DNA of 45,951 bases from RGIG3102 sp964525015 (lineage in GTDB: Bacteria; Bacillota; Clostridia; Oscillospirales; Ruminococcaceae): assembly GCA_964525015.1 (NCBI GenBank), contig CAZGFY010000019.1:1-45951 (forward strand). The letters run 5' to 3'. This document shows, piece after piece, positions 1-7,116 of the stretch. The notes under the pieces were generated by a model. It had not been told where the DNA came from, did no database searches, and saw nothing but the letters and a program-made list of their open reading frames with translations. Every line of letters begins with the position of its first letter. Within the stretch, counting starts at the first letter, position 1. A program made the translations under genes and the position numbers.

Positions 1-25
1 CCTTAAACCACTCGGACACCTCTCC
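1..25 (-). tRNA. tRNA-Ser, 5' part only (cut by window edge)
   Basis: Read on the minus strand, the first 25 bases are GGAGAGGTGTCCGAGTGGTT followed by TAAGG. This is the acceptor 5' strand plus D-arm of a class II tRNA and matches the usual bacterial tRNA-Ser start. The anticodon and long variable arm lie outside the window, so the isoacceptor cannot be named. A minus-strand promoter sits about 25 bases upstream. Confidence 0.8.
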
Positions 26-49
26 GTATCCTAATTAGGTACGAACAAA

Positions 50-78
50 ATAATAACATATCACAGCAATAATGTCAA
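50..78 (-). promoter_or_regulatory. sigma-A promoter of tRNA-Ser
   Basis: On the minus strand TTGACA (73-78) is followed after 17 bases by TATTAT (50-55), placing the start near base 43. The 10-bp palindrome CCTAATTAGG (30-39) then falls in the short leader just ahead of the tRNA. Confidence 0.7.
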
Positions 79-178
79 CACTTTTTTTAAAAAAAGTTTT
101 TAATTTTTGAATTACTATTTTTCAAGTGATGAATTTATGTAGTTGTTTTGATATTTAACGATAATTTATATGCTTTTT

Positions 179-230
179 GTATTTTTTAAGTATGAATAAA
201 ATATTAATTTTATTCATACTTACAAAATAC
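179..230. repeat. long AT-rich inverted repeat upstream of ppdK
   Basis: Bases 179-202 pair with 207-230 with one mismatch (186/223) around a 4-base loop, giving arms of about 24 bp. The inner arm begins AAGTATGAATAAAA. The element lies upstream of both divergent promoters (tRNA-Ser and ppdK), so it is not a terminator of either, and it is too long for a typical repressor site. The rest of the 328-bp gap between tRNA-Ser and ppdK is AT-rich; I see only the two promoters and this palindrome in it. Confidence 0.75.
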
Positions 231-272
231 TTTGTTATGGACTATTTTTTCAATATTTGCACTATTGTTGTA

Positions 273-301
273 TTGAAATCTCTGTTTTAAGTTGATATAA
301 T
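273..301 (+). promoter_or_regulatory. sigma-A promoter of ppdK
   Basis: TTGAAA (273-278), 17-base spacer, TATAAT (296-301). Transcription would start near 308, giving a leader of about 46 bases that ends in the ribosome-binding site TAGGAGG, 4-5 bases before the ATG at 354. Confidence 0.75.
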
Positions 302-353
302 TATACTAACAATTTAAAATCAATCTAGAACAACCGATATTAGGAGGCTAAAA

Positions 354-3023
354 ATGAAAACCAAATTTGTATACTCTTTTAAAGAAGGCAATGGCGGGAT
401 GCGTGAATTACTAGGTGGTAAGGGAGCTAATCTTGCTGAGATGACAAATCTTAATATGCCTGTTCCTCAAGGATTCACAGTTACCACAAGTGCATGTAGT
501 GATTTTTATTTAAATAATAAAAGTATTTCAAAAGAAATCCAAGAAGAAATTTTTCAAAATCTTAAAAGTTTAGAAGATTTAACTAAAAAACAATTTGCAA
601 ACCCTAAAAACCCTCTTTTACTTTCTGTTCGCTCTGGCGCTAGAGCATCAATGCCTGGAATGATGGACACTATTTTAAATTTAGGGCTTAATGATGAAGT
701 TGTTCAAGGTTTATCAAGCCTTACAAACAATTCTAGATTCGCATATGATGCTTATAGAAGATTTATACATATGTTTTCCGATGTTGTAATGGGTATTCCA
801 AAATCATTATTTGAAGATAAGCTTGAAACTTTAAAAGAAGAAAACGGACTTCATTTTGACAATGAATTATCTGTTGAAAATTTAGCTCTATTAATTAAAG
901 AATATAAAAATATTTATAAATCTGAAATTGGAAAAGAATTCCCAACAGATCCAAAAGAACAGCTAATTTTAGCCGTTGAAGCTGTTTTTGCATCTTGGGA
1001 AAACCCAAGGGCGAAATATTACAGAAGAATGAATGACATCCCATCTTCTTGGGGAACAGCTGTAACTGTGCAGTCGATGGTTTTTGGCAATATGGGCGAT
1101 GACTGCGGAACCGGAGTTGCTTTCACTCGAAACCCCTCTACAGGCGAAAAAAACTTATATGGTGAATTTTTAATGAATGCACAAGGCGAAGATGTTGTTG
1201 CTGGTATTCGAACCCCACAAACAATCAGCGAGCTAAAAAAAATCATGCCTGATGCATATAATCAAATTTTAGAAATCGCAAATACATTAGAAAAGCATAA
1301 TCAAGATATGCAGGATTTAGAGTTTACAATAGAAAAAGGGAAACTCTATATGCTACAAACAAGAAATGGCAAAAGAACAGCGCAAGCTGCAATCAAAATC
1401 GCCGTAGACTTATTTGAGCAAGGACTTTGCACTAAGGAAGAGGCGTTATTAAAAGTTGAGCCTTCTCAATTAGATAGCCTACTTCACCCTCAGTTTGAGC
1501 CGACACAACTTTCAAACCGTACTCCTATTGCAAAAGGACTTCCAGCTTCTCCTGGGGCTGCTTGTGGAAAAGTTTATTTTACTGCTGAAAGTGCGAAAGA
1601 AGCAGTTAGTTTACGAAATGAAGCTGTTATCTTAGTGCGTGTTGAAACAAGCCCTGAAGATATTGAAGGAATGGCAATTTCAAAAGGAATTTTAACTGCT
1701 AGAGGAGGTATGACTAGTCATGCTGCTGTAGTTGCAAGAGGTATGGGCCGATGCTGTGTTTCTGGATGTTCAAATTTACATATAGATTTCCAAAACAAAG
1801 TTGCTCATTTTGATAATATTAAGATAAATGAAGGTGATTTTATATCAATTGATGGTGCTACTGGCAATATTTATAAATCCAAAATCCCAACCGTAGATGC
1901 TACTTTAAGTGGAGATTTTGCAAAATTTATGGCGTGGGCAGACGAAGAAAGAACACTTTTAGTGAGAACTAATGCCGACAATCCAAAAGATGCAAAACAA
2001 GCACGCCTCTTTGGAGCTCAAGGCATCGGATTATGTCGAACTGAGCATATGTTTTTTGAAAAAGATAGAATTTTAGCAATGCGACAAATGATTGTTTCAA
2101 AAACAAAGCAGGAGCGAGCAAAGGCACTAGAAAAAATTCTACCTATGCAAAGGCAAGATTTTGAAGGTATTTTTAAAGAAATGGATGGACTGCCTGTAAC
2201 TATTAGATTTCTAGACCCACCACTACATGAATTTTTGCCACATGATGATGATGAAATTTCAACTACTGCATACGAAATGGGAGTTACTTTCACCAGTCTT
2301 AAAAATACTATAAAACAGCTAGGCGAAGCAAATCCTATGCTTGGACACCGCGGTTGCCGTTTAGCTATTTCTTACCCTGAAATAGCACAAATGCAAACTA
2401 GGGCAGTTATTAAAGCAGCTATTAACCAAAAGAGAAACGGAGTGGTAGTTTTGCCAGAAATTATGATTCCTCTTGTGTGTGATTCGGCTGAATTAAAATT
2501 CGTTAAAGGTATAGTTGACGAAACTGCAAAAGAAGTGTTTAAGGAAGAAAACGACAGTATAATCTACACTGTTGGCGCAATGATAGAAATCCCTCGTGCC
2601 GCATTAATGACTGGTGAAATCTCAAAGTATGCCGACTTTTTCAGCTTTGGAACAAATGATTTAACTCAAACCACCTACGGATTATCTCGTGATGATGCTA
2701 GCCAGATATTAGATGACTACTTTAAAAATCGTATCTTTGAATTCGACCCAACCACAAAGCTTGACCAATTAGGTGTTGGAAAATTAATCAAAATGGCATC
2801 TAGCTGGGCAAAAGATGATAAACCAAATATAAAACTAGGTGTTTGTGGGGAACACGGGGGCGACCCGATATCAATTCAATTCTTCCATAACACTGGGCTA
2901 AATTATGTATCTTGCTCGCCTTATAGAGTGCCAATTGCACGCTTAGCGGCAGCCCACGCAAATATTCTCGCAAGGCGAAATAAAAATTCAACTGGCGAAA
3001 AAGAAATGATTTCTGCTTTATAA
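354..3023 (+). CDS. ppdK: pyruvate,phosphate dikinase
   Basis: Interconverts ATP, pyruvate and phosphate with AMP, phosphoenolpyruvate and pyrophosphate in the cytosol. In anaerobic Clostridia it can act in glycolysis as well as gluconeogenesis. The 889 residues match the full family length. The N-terminal nucleotide-binding part (about 1-340) carries TGVAFTRNPSTGE. The central swivelling domain has the phosphorylated histidine in GGMTSHAAVVARG (His456). The C-terminal PEP/pyruvate barrel (about 515-875) ends with the catalytic cysteine in GVCGEHGGDP (Cys831). Positions agree with the well-studied Clostridium symbiosum enzyme (His455, Cys831). The start is fixed by TAGGAGG upstream. It is a single-gene unit with its own promoter. 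No regulatory-protein gene (PDRP) is nearby. Confidence 0.97.
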   Translation: MKTKFVYSFKEGNGGMRELLGGKGANLAEMTNLNMPVPQGFTVTTSACSDFYLNNKSISKEIQEEIFQNLKSLEDLTKKQFANPKNPLLLSVRSGARASMPGMMDTILNLGLNDEVVQGLSSLTNNSRFAYDAYRRFIHMFSDVVMGIPKSLFEDKLETLKEENGLHFDNELSVENLALLIKEYKNIYKSEIGKEFPTDPKEQLILAVEAVFASWENPRAKYYRRMNDIPSSWGTAVTVQSMVFGNMGDDCGTGVAFTRNPSTGEKNLYGEFLMNAQGEDVVAGIRTPQTISELKKIMPDAYNQILEIANTLEKHNQDMQDLEFTIEKGKLYMLQTRNGKRTAQAAIKIAVDLFEQGLCTKEEALLKVEPSQLDSLLHPQFEPTQLSNRTPIAKGLPASPGAACGKVYFTAESAKEAVSLRNEAVILVRVETSPEDIEGMAISKGILTARGGMTSHAAVVARGMGRCCVSGCSNLHIDFQNKVAHFDNIKINEGDFISIDGATGNIYKSKIPTVDATLSGDFAKFMAWADEERTLLVRTNADNPKDAKQARLFGAQGIGLCRTEHMFFEKDRILAMRQMIVSKTKQERAKALEKILPMQRQDFEGIFKEMDGLPVTIRFLDPPLHEFLPHDDDEISTTAYEMGVTFTSLKNTIKQLGEANPMLGHRGCRLAISYPEIAQMQTRAVIKAAINQKRNGVVVLPEIMIPLVCDSAELKFVKGIVDETAKEVFKEENDSIIYTVGAMIEIPRAALMTGEISKYADFFSFGTNDLTQTTYGLSRDDASQILDDYFKNRIFEFDPTTKLDQLGVGKLIKMASSWAKDDKPNIKLGVCGEHGGDPISIQFFHNTGLNYVSCSPYRVPIARLAAAHANILARRNKNSTGEKEMISAL

Positions 3024-3053
3024 TTTATAAATCAAAAAAACTTTATATTAAGA

Positions 3054-3092
3054 AAAGGCTCTCATAATACTTACCGTCTTATAAGAGCCTTT
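3054..3092 (+). terminator. hairpin downstream of ppdK
   Basis: AAAGGCTCT (from 3054) pairs with AGAGCCTTT (to 3092), extended by a short AT stem with one mismatch around a loop of about 10 bases. The T-tract after it is short (TTTAATG), so termination may be partial; a T-run follows at about 3111. Confidence 0.5.
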
Positions 3093-3176
3093 AATGAAGA
3101 TAGCGCAGGATTTTTTAAGTTTTTAAGCGAACTTAAATAATATCCGCTCACCCAACTAAATTATATTTTATAGTAC

Positions 3177-3210
3177 GAAAAAAGTGATGTTCAATTTTGA
3201 ACATCACTTT
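3177..3210 (-). terminator. terminator of the minus-strand membrane-protein set
   Basis: A perfect 14-bp stem (3181-3194 with 3197-3210; AAGTGATGTTCAA and its complement) is followed on the minus strand by six T. It begins a few bases after the stop codon at 3215 and is a strong intrinsic terminator. Confidence 0.85.
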
Positions 3211-3214
3211 TATT

Positions 3215-3925
3215 TTATTTACCTTCAAACTGTTTATAAATTTCATCTCTTGTTGAATAGCCTGTTTGCTGTTTTATCGTATTCGTTTTATTAGCTATAT
3301 TAGTAACTGAGTTATTTGAAAATTCGCTATACCCACTATTATAATTTGAAATTGCCTTTCCATCAAACGCTACCCCAACATACACACTTAAAGCAAGCAA
3401 AATCATTTTCATTCCCATTGCAGGGTACATAAAATTCACTGTATACTGTGTAAAAAATGAACTGATAATACTAAAAGTTAAAAATAATACATTCGCCAAT
3501 AAAGCCTTATTCACTTTATTAGCAAGCTTTATTTCGCCTGTCGTTTTCAGTATTGAAACAACTCCTTTTCCAAGTCCAATACTCATTAAAATATCAACAA
3601 TATAAGCCACAATATTAATGCTTAAAAACACATAAATCCCCATCGTTTCATAATCTACAAAGCTATACATGTTTGATATTATAAAAGTGACTAAAAACGG
3701 CCATACTATATTAATAATTTGAACATTTCTAGAAAGGCTAAATCCCTTACTATATTCTCTACTTAACACAAAATATCCTAAAAACAACAGCATTGATAAC
3801 ACTGTTGATACAACTGAGTTAATTAAATAGTACCCATACTCTATTGGGAGAATATAAGGCAGTAGTATAACCGCCATTTCTAAAACAGCCGTAAAAGTTA
3901 GTGCTTTTAATTTAAATGTTTTCAT
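3215..3925 (-). CDS. membrane protein of unknown function, tail motif EIYKQFEG
   Basis: A 236-residue integral membrane protein with roughly six hydrophobic segments in residues 8-195, then a polar, Asn/Ser/Thr-rich cytoplasmic-type tail ending in TRDEIYKQFEGK. I do not recognise the family. It resembles the next gene upstream (3971-4687) in size, N-terminal pattern, membrane layout and above all the last ten residues, so the two look like diverged tandem duplicates. An AAGGAAAGAGGGG ribosome-binding site lies about 11 bases before the ATG. It is the last gene of a probable three-gene unit behind the M20 amidohydrolase and is closed by a strong terminator. A transport or envelope-stress role is possible, but nothing in the sequence decides it. 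Confidence 0.7.
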   Translation of the reverse strand: MKTFKLKALTFTAVLEMAVILLPYILPIEYGYYLINSVVSTVLSMLLFLGYFVLSREYSKGFSLSRNVQIINIVWPFLVTFIISNMYSFVDYETMGIYVFLSINIVAYIVDILMSIGLGKGVVSILKTTGEIKLANKVNKALLANVLFLTFSIISSFFTQYTVNFMYPAMGMKMILLALSVYVGVAFDGKAISNYNSGYSEFSNNSVTNIANKTNTIKQQTGYSTRDEIYKQFEGK

Positions 3926-3970
3926 ATAAACGAAAACCCCTCTTTCCTTTTAAATCTTAATATAACAAAG

Positions 3971-4687
3971 CTAACCTTCAAAATTCTTATAAATTTCTTC
4001 CCTATTTTTATCTGCACTAGTTCTATCGGTAGTTATTTCAGGATTTATTTGCTGGTTATTTTTATACATATTAGAACTATTATAATTATTTTGATTTTCG
4101 TTTGCATTATAATTATGGTTTGTAAAATTTGCACTCGTTTTATTTTTCAAACTATCATACAGAGAATACATAGTTAATATTATAAATAATGAAATACCTG
4201 CACTTACATATCCTGCTATATTAGAAAAAATTGATAAAAAATATATCACCGTGCTAAGCATAACTAATCCAATAGCTATTATCGTTACTATAATATAATA
4301 TTTTTTACATAATGAAAATCTATTTGCTATTTCACTCTCACCAAAATTATTAGCTAATTGATTAAACCCATTTAGATAATTTATTGTTCCAATTAGTGAA
4401 ATAATAGCAGAAACACCTGCTATTACAGAAACTATTGTATAACTTGACAGCCCTAAAATCACTGTTAAAACCATCGTACCACTAACTACAAAAAACGTGA
4501 ATACCATTGCAATAATTCTCCAAACTATCGCCTTTTTAAAATATTCATTTAGATTAGCCATCGAAAACAGCCCTACAAGCGAAATTATCCCCCCTGGTAT
4601 TGCCAAGAAAGTTATAACTAAACTTGATAAAACTAATGCCTCTCCAATAATAAAAATTTTAATACCTTTTAATCTTTTTTCTTCCAT
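3971..4687 (-). CDS. membrane protein of unknown function, tail motif EIYKNFEG
   Basis: A 238-residue protein with about six membrane segments (residues 10-185). A strongly Asn/Tyr-rich hydrophilic stretch (about 190-225) follows, and it ends in NREEIYKNFEG. Family not recognised. The end matches the downstream gene (R-D/E-E-I-Y-K-N/Q-F-E-G), while the low-complexity linker differs. This suggests a conserved tail peptide held away from the membrane by a flexible spacer, as a docking or degradation signal would be. Start chosen from AAGGAAAG before the ATG. It lies 21 bases after the amidohydrolase stop and 45 bases before the next gene, probably in one transcript. Confidence 0.7.
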   Translation of the reverse strand: MEEKRLKGIKIFIIGEALVLSSLVITFLAIPGGIISLVGLFSMANLNEYFKKAIVWRIIAMVFTFFVVSGTMVLTVILGLSSYTIVSVIAGVSAIISLIGTINYLNGFNQLANNFGESEIANRFSLCKKYYIIVTIIAIGLVMLSTVIYFLSIFSNIAGYVSAGISLFIILTMYSLYDSLKNKTSANFTNHNYNANENQNNYNSSNMYKNNQQINPEITTDRTSADKNREEIYKNFEG

Positions 4688-4708
4688 TTTCTTTCCTTTA
4701 CATAATCA

Positions 4709-5875
4709 TTAATTATTTAAAAAATCATAAGCGAACTGTGCATATAAAGCAGCACCTCTTTTTAAAACATCTTCATCAATATCATATTGCTCGTGATGAT
4801 TTGTGTATATTAATCCTTTTTCTTTGTTTCTGCTTCCTAAGAATGTGAACACGCCATCTGCTAAAGCCATATATTCTGAAAAATCTTCGCTTCCCATTAA
4901 AGTCGGTAAATGTCCAAGACTTTCCTCACCATAAAGCTTTGCAACTGCATCTTTTGCAATTTTAATCATATTTTCTTTATCATTTATAACTGGTCCTGTA
5001 ACCCAGCTGATACTAAATTTTGCTTTTGCTCCATATGCTGCTGCTGCATTTTCAATAATGCCTTTTAAAATGTTTTCGCTTTTTTCAATTGTTTCTTGAG
5101 AGAAAGTTCTAATAGTCCCTTCCATTTCAACCTTGTTTGCAATAACATTAAATCTAGAGCCACCTTTAATAGTTCCAATAGTTAAAACTAATGGATTTAA
5201 AGGATCATTAACTCTTGAAACATATGTTTGTAATGCTTGAACCACCCCACTAGCCGCAACAATAGCATCAACGCCTAAATTCGGAGCACTTCCATGAGAT
5301 GCAAGACCTTCGATTTCAATATTAAAAATTGCAGGAGCAGCCATTCTATTTCCACCCTCAACGCTAACATAAGGTGCATCAAAGTTGCCCCAGATATGTG
5401 AAGAATAAACGCCGTCTACCCCATTCATAATACCTTGGCTTATAATTTTTGCAGCACCTTGAGCTGTTTCTTCTGCTGGCTGAAATATTAATCTAACTCT
5501 TCCTGCTAGTTCATCTTTTATAGACACTAGCATTTTTGCAGCACCTAAAAGAGTTGCAATATGAGCATCATGTCCGCAAGCGTGCATTGCCCCATTAGTA
5601 GCAGCAAAACAAAGCCCTGTTTCTTCATTTATAGGAAGTGCATCTATATCTGAGCGAAGTGCAACAGTTTTGCCTTCTTTGCCCCCAATTATATCTGCCC
5701 AGCACCCTTGTACTCCATCAAATAAATTAACTTGAAGACCCATTTCTTCTAAATCTTTAACTATCGCCTTAGTTGTTTCAACTTCTTGCCAAGACACTTC
5801 TGGAATTGAGTGATAAAATCTTCTTTTTTCAATTATGTAGCTTTCAGTTTCTTGTGCTAAATTTTTAAAATTCAT
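4709..5875 (-). CDS. M20D-family amidohydrolase (N-acyl-amino-acid / HipO-like)
   Basis: A metal-dependent cytosolic amidohydrolase that removes acyl groups from amino acids or small peptides; hippurate and indole-acetyl amino acid hydrolases are relatives. The 388 residues are the normal length. Metal-ligand motifs are present: HACGHDAH (Cys100, His102), FQPAEE (Glu135/Glu136), SSHIWGN (His160) and NHHEQYDI near the C-terminus. The dimerisation domain lies at about 180-290. No signal peptide is seen. The ribosome-binding site is AGAGGTG. It is the first gene of a set with the two membrane proteins behind it. The real substrate cannot be read from the sequence. Confidence 0.92.
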   Translation of the reverse strand: MNFKNLAQETESYIIEKRRFYHSIPEVSWQEVETTKAIVKDLEEMGLQVNLFDGVQGCWADIIGGKEGKTVALRSDIDALPINEETGLCFAATNGAMHACGHDAHIATLLGAAKMLVSIKDELAGRVRLIFQPAEETAQGAAKIISQGIMNGVDGVYSSHIWGNFDAPYVSVEGGNRMAAPAIFNIEIEGLASHGSAPNLGVDAIVAASGVVQALQTYVSRVNDPLNPLVLTIGTIKGGSRFNVIANKVEMEGTIRTFSQETIEKSENILKGIIENAAAAYGAKAKFSISWVTGPVINDKENMIKIAKDAVAKLYGEESLGHLPTLMGSEDFSEYMALADGVFTFLGSRNKEKGLIYTNHHEQYDIDEDVLKRGAALYAQFAYDFLNN

Positions 5876-5912
5876 AGTAAAACACCTCTTATATTTTTAT
5901 TTTAATAGTTTT

Positions 5913-5941
5913 AATATATCATAATTATTTTAGTTTTACAA
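5913..5941 (-). promoter_or_regulatory. promoter of the M20 amidohydrolase unit
   Basis: Minus strand TTGTAA (5936-5941), 17-base spacer, TATATT (5913-5918), about 37 bases before the start codon. Confidence 0.5.
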
Positions 5942-5970
5942 TAAAAGGTATTCTTTTCTTAAAAATATAT

Positions 5971-6007
5971 AAAAAACAGCTAAATATAAGCTTATATTTA
6001 GCTGTTT
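5971..6007 (-). terminator. terminator of the 91-aa membrane protein gene
   Basis: A 34-bp perfect palindrome (5974-5990 with 5991-6007, centred on AAGCTT). On the minus strand it is followed by a run of six T. It lies 11 bases after the stop codon of the gene at 6019-6294. Confidence 0.85.
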
Positions 6008-6018
6008 GCATAATTTTT

Positions 6019-6294
6019 TTAAGATATTGCTCTTTTTGCAGTGTCTTTTCTTTTAGCAGTATAATTTTTAAGATAGATATGTTTTCTTTTTCTAGCTCTT
6101 ATAGCTTTATTTTTTTGAATTCTACGAAGTTTTGTTTCTATTTTATAGCATTTTCTTGTTAAAAATGAAAACACGATTGTGTTTATAAAAACATTTATTA
6201 ATGAAACTCCATAGGTTATCCCACTTAAACTAACTAAAGTTAAAATCGCAAAAACCGTTGTTAATATATTATATAAAGTAATTCTCTTTTTCAT
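6019..6294 (-). CDS. small membrane protein with basic tail, repressor-controlled
   Basis: 91 residues: two hydrophobic segments (about 9-29 and 32-46), then a tail of about 45 residues extremely rich in Lys and Arg (KIETKLRRIQKNKAIRARKR and onward), which should sit in the cytoplasm. No family recognised. The start is supported by AAGGGGAT upstream. It is transcribed divergently from the self-cleaving repressor at 6474. Its promoter has an operator-like repeat exactly between -35 and -10 and a second just past the start site, so it should be silent until the repressor is inactivated. Gene position and expected control resemble damage-induced small inner-membrane division inhibitors (SidA, YneA), but there is no sequence match to either that I can see. 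It has its own strong terminator. Confidence 0.75.
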   Translation of the reverse strand: MKKRITLYNILTTVFAILTLVSLSGITYGVSLINVFINTIVFSFLTRKCYKIETKLRRIQKNKAIRARKRKHIYLKNYTAKRKDTAKRAIS

Positions 6295-6313
6295 AATTTC
6301 AATCCCCTTTTTT

Positions 6314-6328
6314 ACAACCTTAGGTTGT
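6314..6328. promoter_or_regulatory. operator O1 of the S24 repressor
   Basis: ACAACC-TTA-GGTTGT, a perfect 15-bp inverted repeat. It lies in the untranslated leader of the 91-aa gene, about 6 bases past its predicted start site. Confidence 0.75.
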
Positions 6329-6340
6329 TTTCTTAACTAC

Positions 6341-6369
6341 ATTCTACAACAACCAGAAGTTGTTGTCAA
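6341..6369 (-). promoter_or_regulatory. promoter of the 91-aa membrane protein gene
   Basis: Minus strand TTGACA (6364-6369), 17-base spacer, TAGAAT (6341-6346). The spacer is almost entirely filled by operator O2 (6349-6363), so repressor binding and polymerase binding should exclude each other. Confidence 0.8.
6349..6363. promoter_or_regulatory. operator O2 of the S24 repressor
   Basis: ACAACC-AGA-AGTTGT, the same 15-bp pattern as O1 with one asymmetric base, and symmetric for a further 2 bp outward (CAACAAC/GTTGTTG from 6347 to 6365). It sits inside the spacer of the leftward promoter. Confidence 0.75.
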
Positions 6370-6397
6370 GTGTTTTTTCACATATTTTTTAAATTTC

Positions 6398-6412
6398 ACC
6401 ACTATTAGTTGT
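6398..6412. promoter_or_regulatory. operator O3 of the S24 repressor (weaker match)
   Basis: ACCACT-ATT-AGTTGT, the same spacing with a diverged left half. Its right edge touches the -35 of the repressor's own promoter (6412-6417), consistent with autorepression. Confidence 0.6.
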
Positions 6413-6440
6413 TTACAAATGAATAAAAATAGTATATAAT
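6412..6440 (+). promoter_or_regulatory. promoter of the S24 repressor gene
   Basis: TTTACA (6412-6417), 17-base spacer, TATAAT (6435-6440). O3 abuts its -35 and O4 lies downstream of its start site. Confidence 0.75.
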
Positions 6441-6452
6441 ATAAATATAAAT

Positions 6453-6467
6453 ACAACTAAAGGTGGT
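6453..6467. promoter_or_regulatory. operator O4 of the S24 repressor, overlapping its ribosome-binding site
   Basis: ACAACT-AAA-GGTGGT. It shows the same half-site spacing as O1-O3 and overlaps the Shine-Dalgarno sequence AAGGTGG that precedes the repressor ATG. Confidence 0.6.
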
Positions 6468-6473
6468 AAGAAT

Positions 6474-7079
6474 ATGTTCGCACAACAAATAAAAAAACTG
6501 CGTAAAGATAAAAAAATAAGCCAAACCAAGCTTGCCCAAGATTTAAAATTAACACAGCAAGCTATTGGCAAATGGGAAACTGGTAAAAGCACGCCAGATG
6601 CAAACACTCTATCAATTGTTGCTAATTATTTTGAAACAACTGTTGATTTTCTTTTAGGTGCTGGTAATGAAGCGATTTTAAAAGCTAATATCCCAAATCA
6701 AGTTTTAGTGCCAATTATCGGAACAGTGAAAGCTGGCTATAATTCCTTTGCTTTTAATGAAGATTTAGGTGCTGAATATGCTAACGTACCTTCAAGTAAG
6801 GATTATTTTTATCTAATTGTTAAAGGCGATAGTATGGAGCCTAGAATTTCAGATGGCGATTTAGCATTAGTTAAAAAGCAGTCAACCTTAAATGATGGCG
6901 AACTTGGTGTTATAATCTATGGTGAAGAAGAGGCAACTTTAAAGAAGTTTGTTCATAAAGAAAACACTGTTATTTTAAATGCATTCAATCCAGCTTATGA
7001 ATCTAAAATTTTTGTTAATGAAGAGATAAATAATTTAAATATCGTTGGCAAAGTTATCGAAACAAAGGCTAGATGGTAA
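6474..7079 (+). CDS. XRE-S24 self-cleaving repressor (HdiR/LexA-like)
   Basis: 201 residues. An XRE-type helix-turn-helix (about 5-60; SQTKLAQDLKLTQQAIGKWE) is joined to a LexA/S24 peptidase domain (about 75-200). Autocleavage features are all visible: the Ala-Gly scissile pair in GTVKAG (87-88), the nucleophile Ser120 in KGDSMEP and the general base Lys157 in ATLKKF, almost the same numbering as E. coli LexA (Ser119/Lys156). The DNA-binding domain is XRE-type, unlike the winged helix of true LexA, so the closest characterised relatives are Lactococcus HdiR and phage CI-type repressors. No integrase or phage genes are near. Four operator-like repeats lie in the divergent region with the 91-aa gene. 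RecA-stimulated cleavage and autoregulation are inferred. Confidence 0.93.
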   Translation: MFAQQIKKLRKDKKISQTKLAQDLKLTQQAIGKWETGKSTPDANTLSIVANYFETTVDFLLGAGNEAILKANIPNQVLVPIIGTVKAGYNSFAFNEDLGAEYANVPSSKDYFYLIVKGDSMEPRISDGDLALVKKQSTLNDGELGVIIYGEEEATLKKFVHKENTVILNAFNPAYESKIFVNEEINNLNIVGKVIETKARW

Positions 7080-7080
7080 C

Positions 7081-7112
7081 AAAAAAGATGTGGCTCACAC
7101 CACATCTTTTTT
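7081..7112. terminator. bidirectional terminator between repressor and degV
   Basis: AAAAAAGATGTGG (7081-7093) pairs perfectly with CCACATCTTTTTT (7100-7112) around a 6-base loop, with a T-run on both strands. It serves both converging genes. Confidence 0.9.
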
Positions 7113-7116
7113 AATT

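Noticed and set aside
6019..7079. Prophage or integrative element around the XRE-S24 repressor
   Set aside because: No integrase, phage structural gene or attachment repeat is near; flanking genes are ordinary chromosomal ones.
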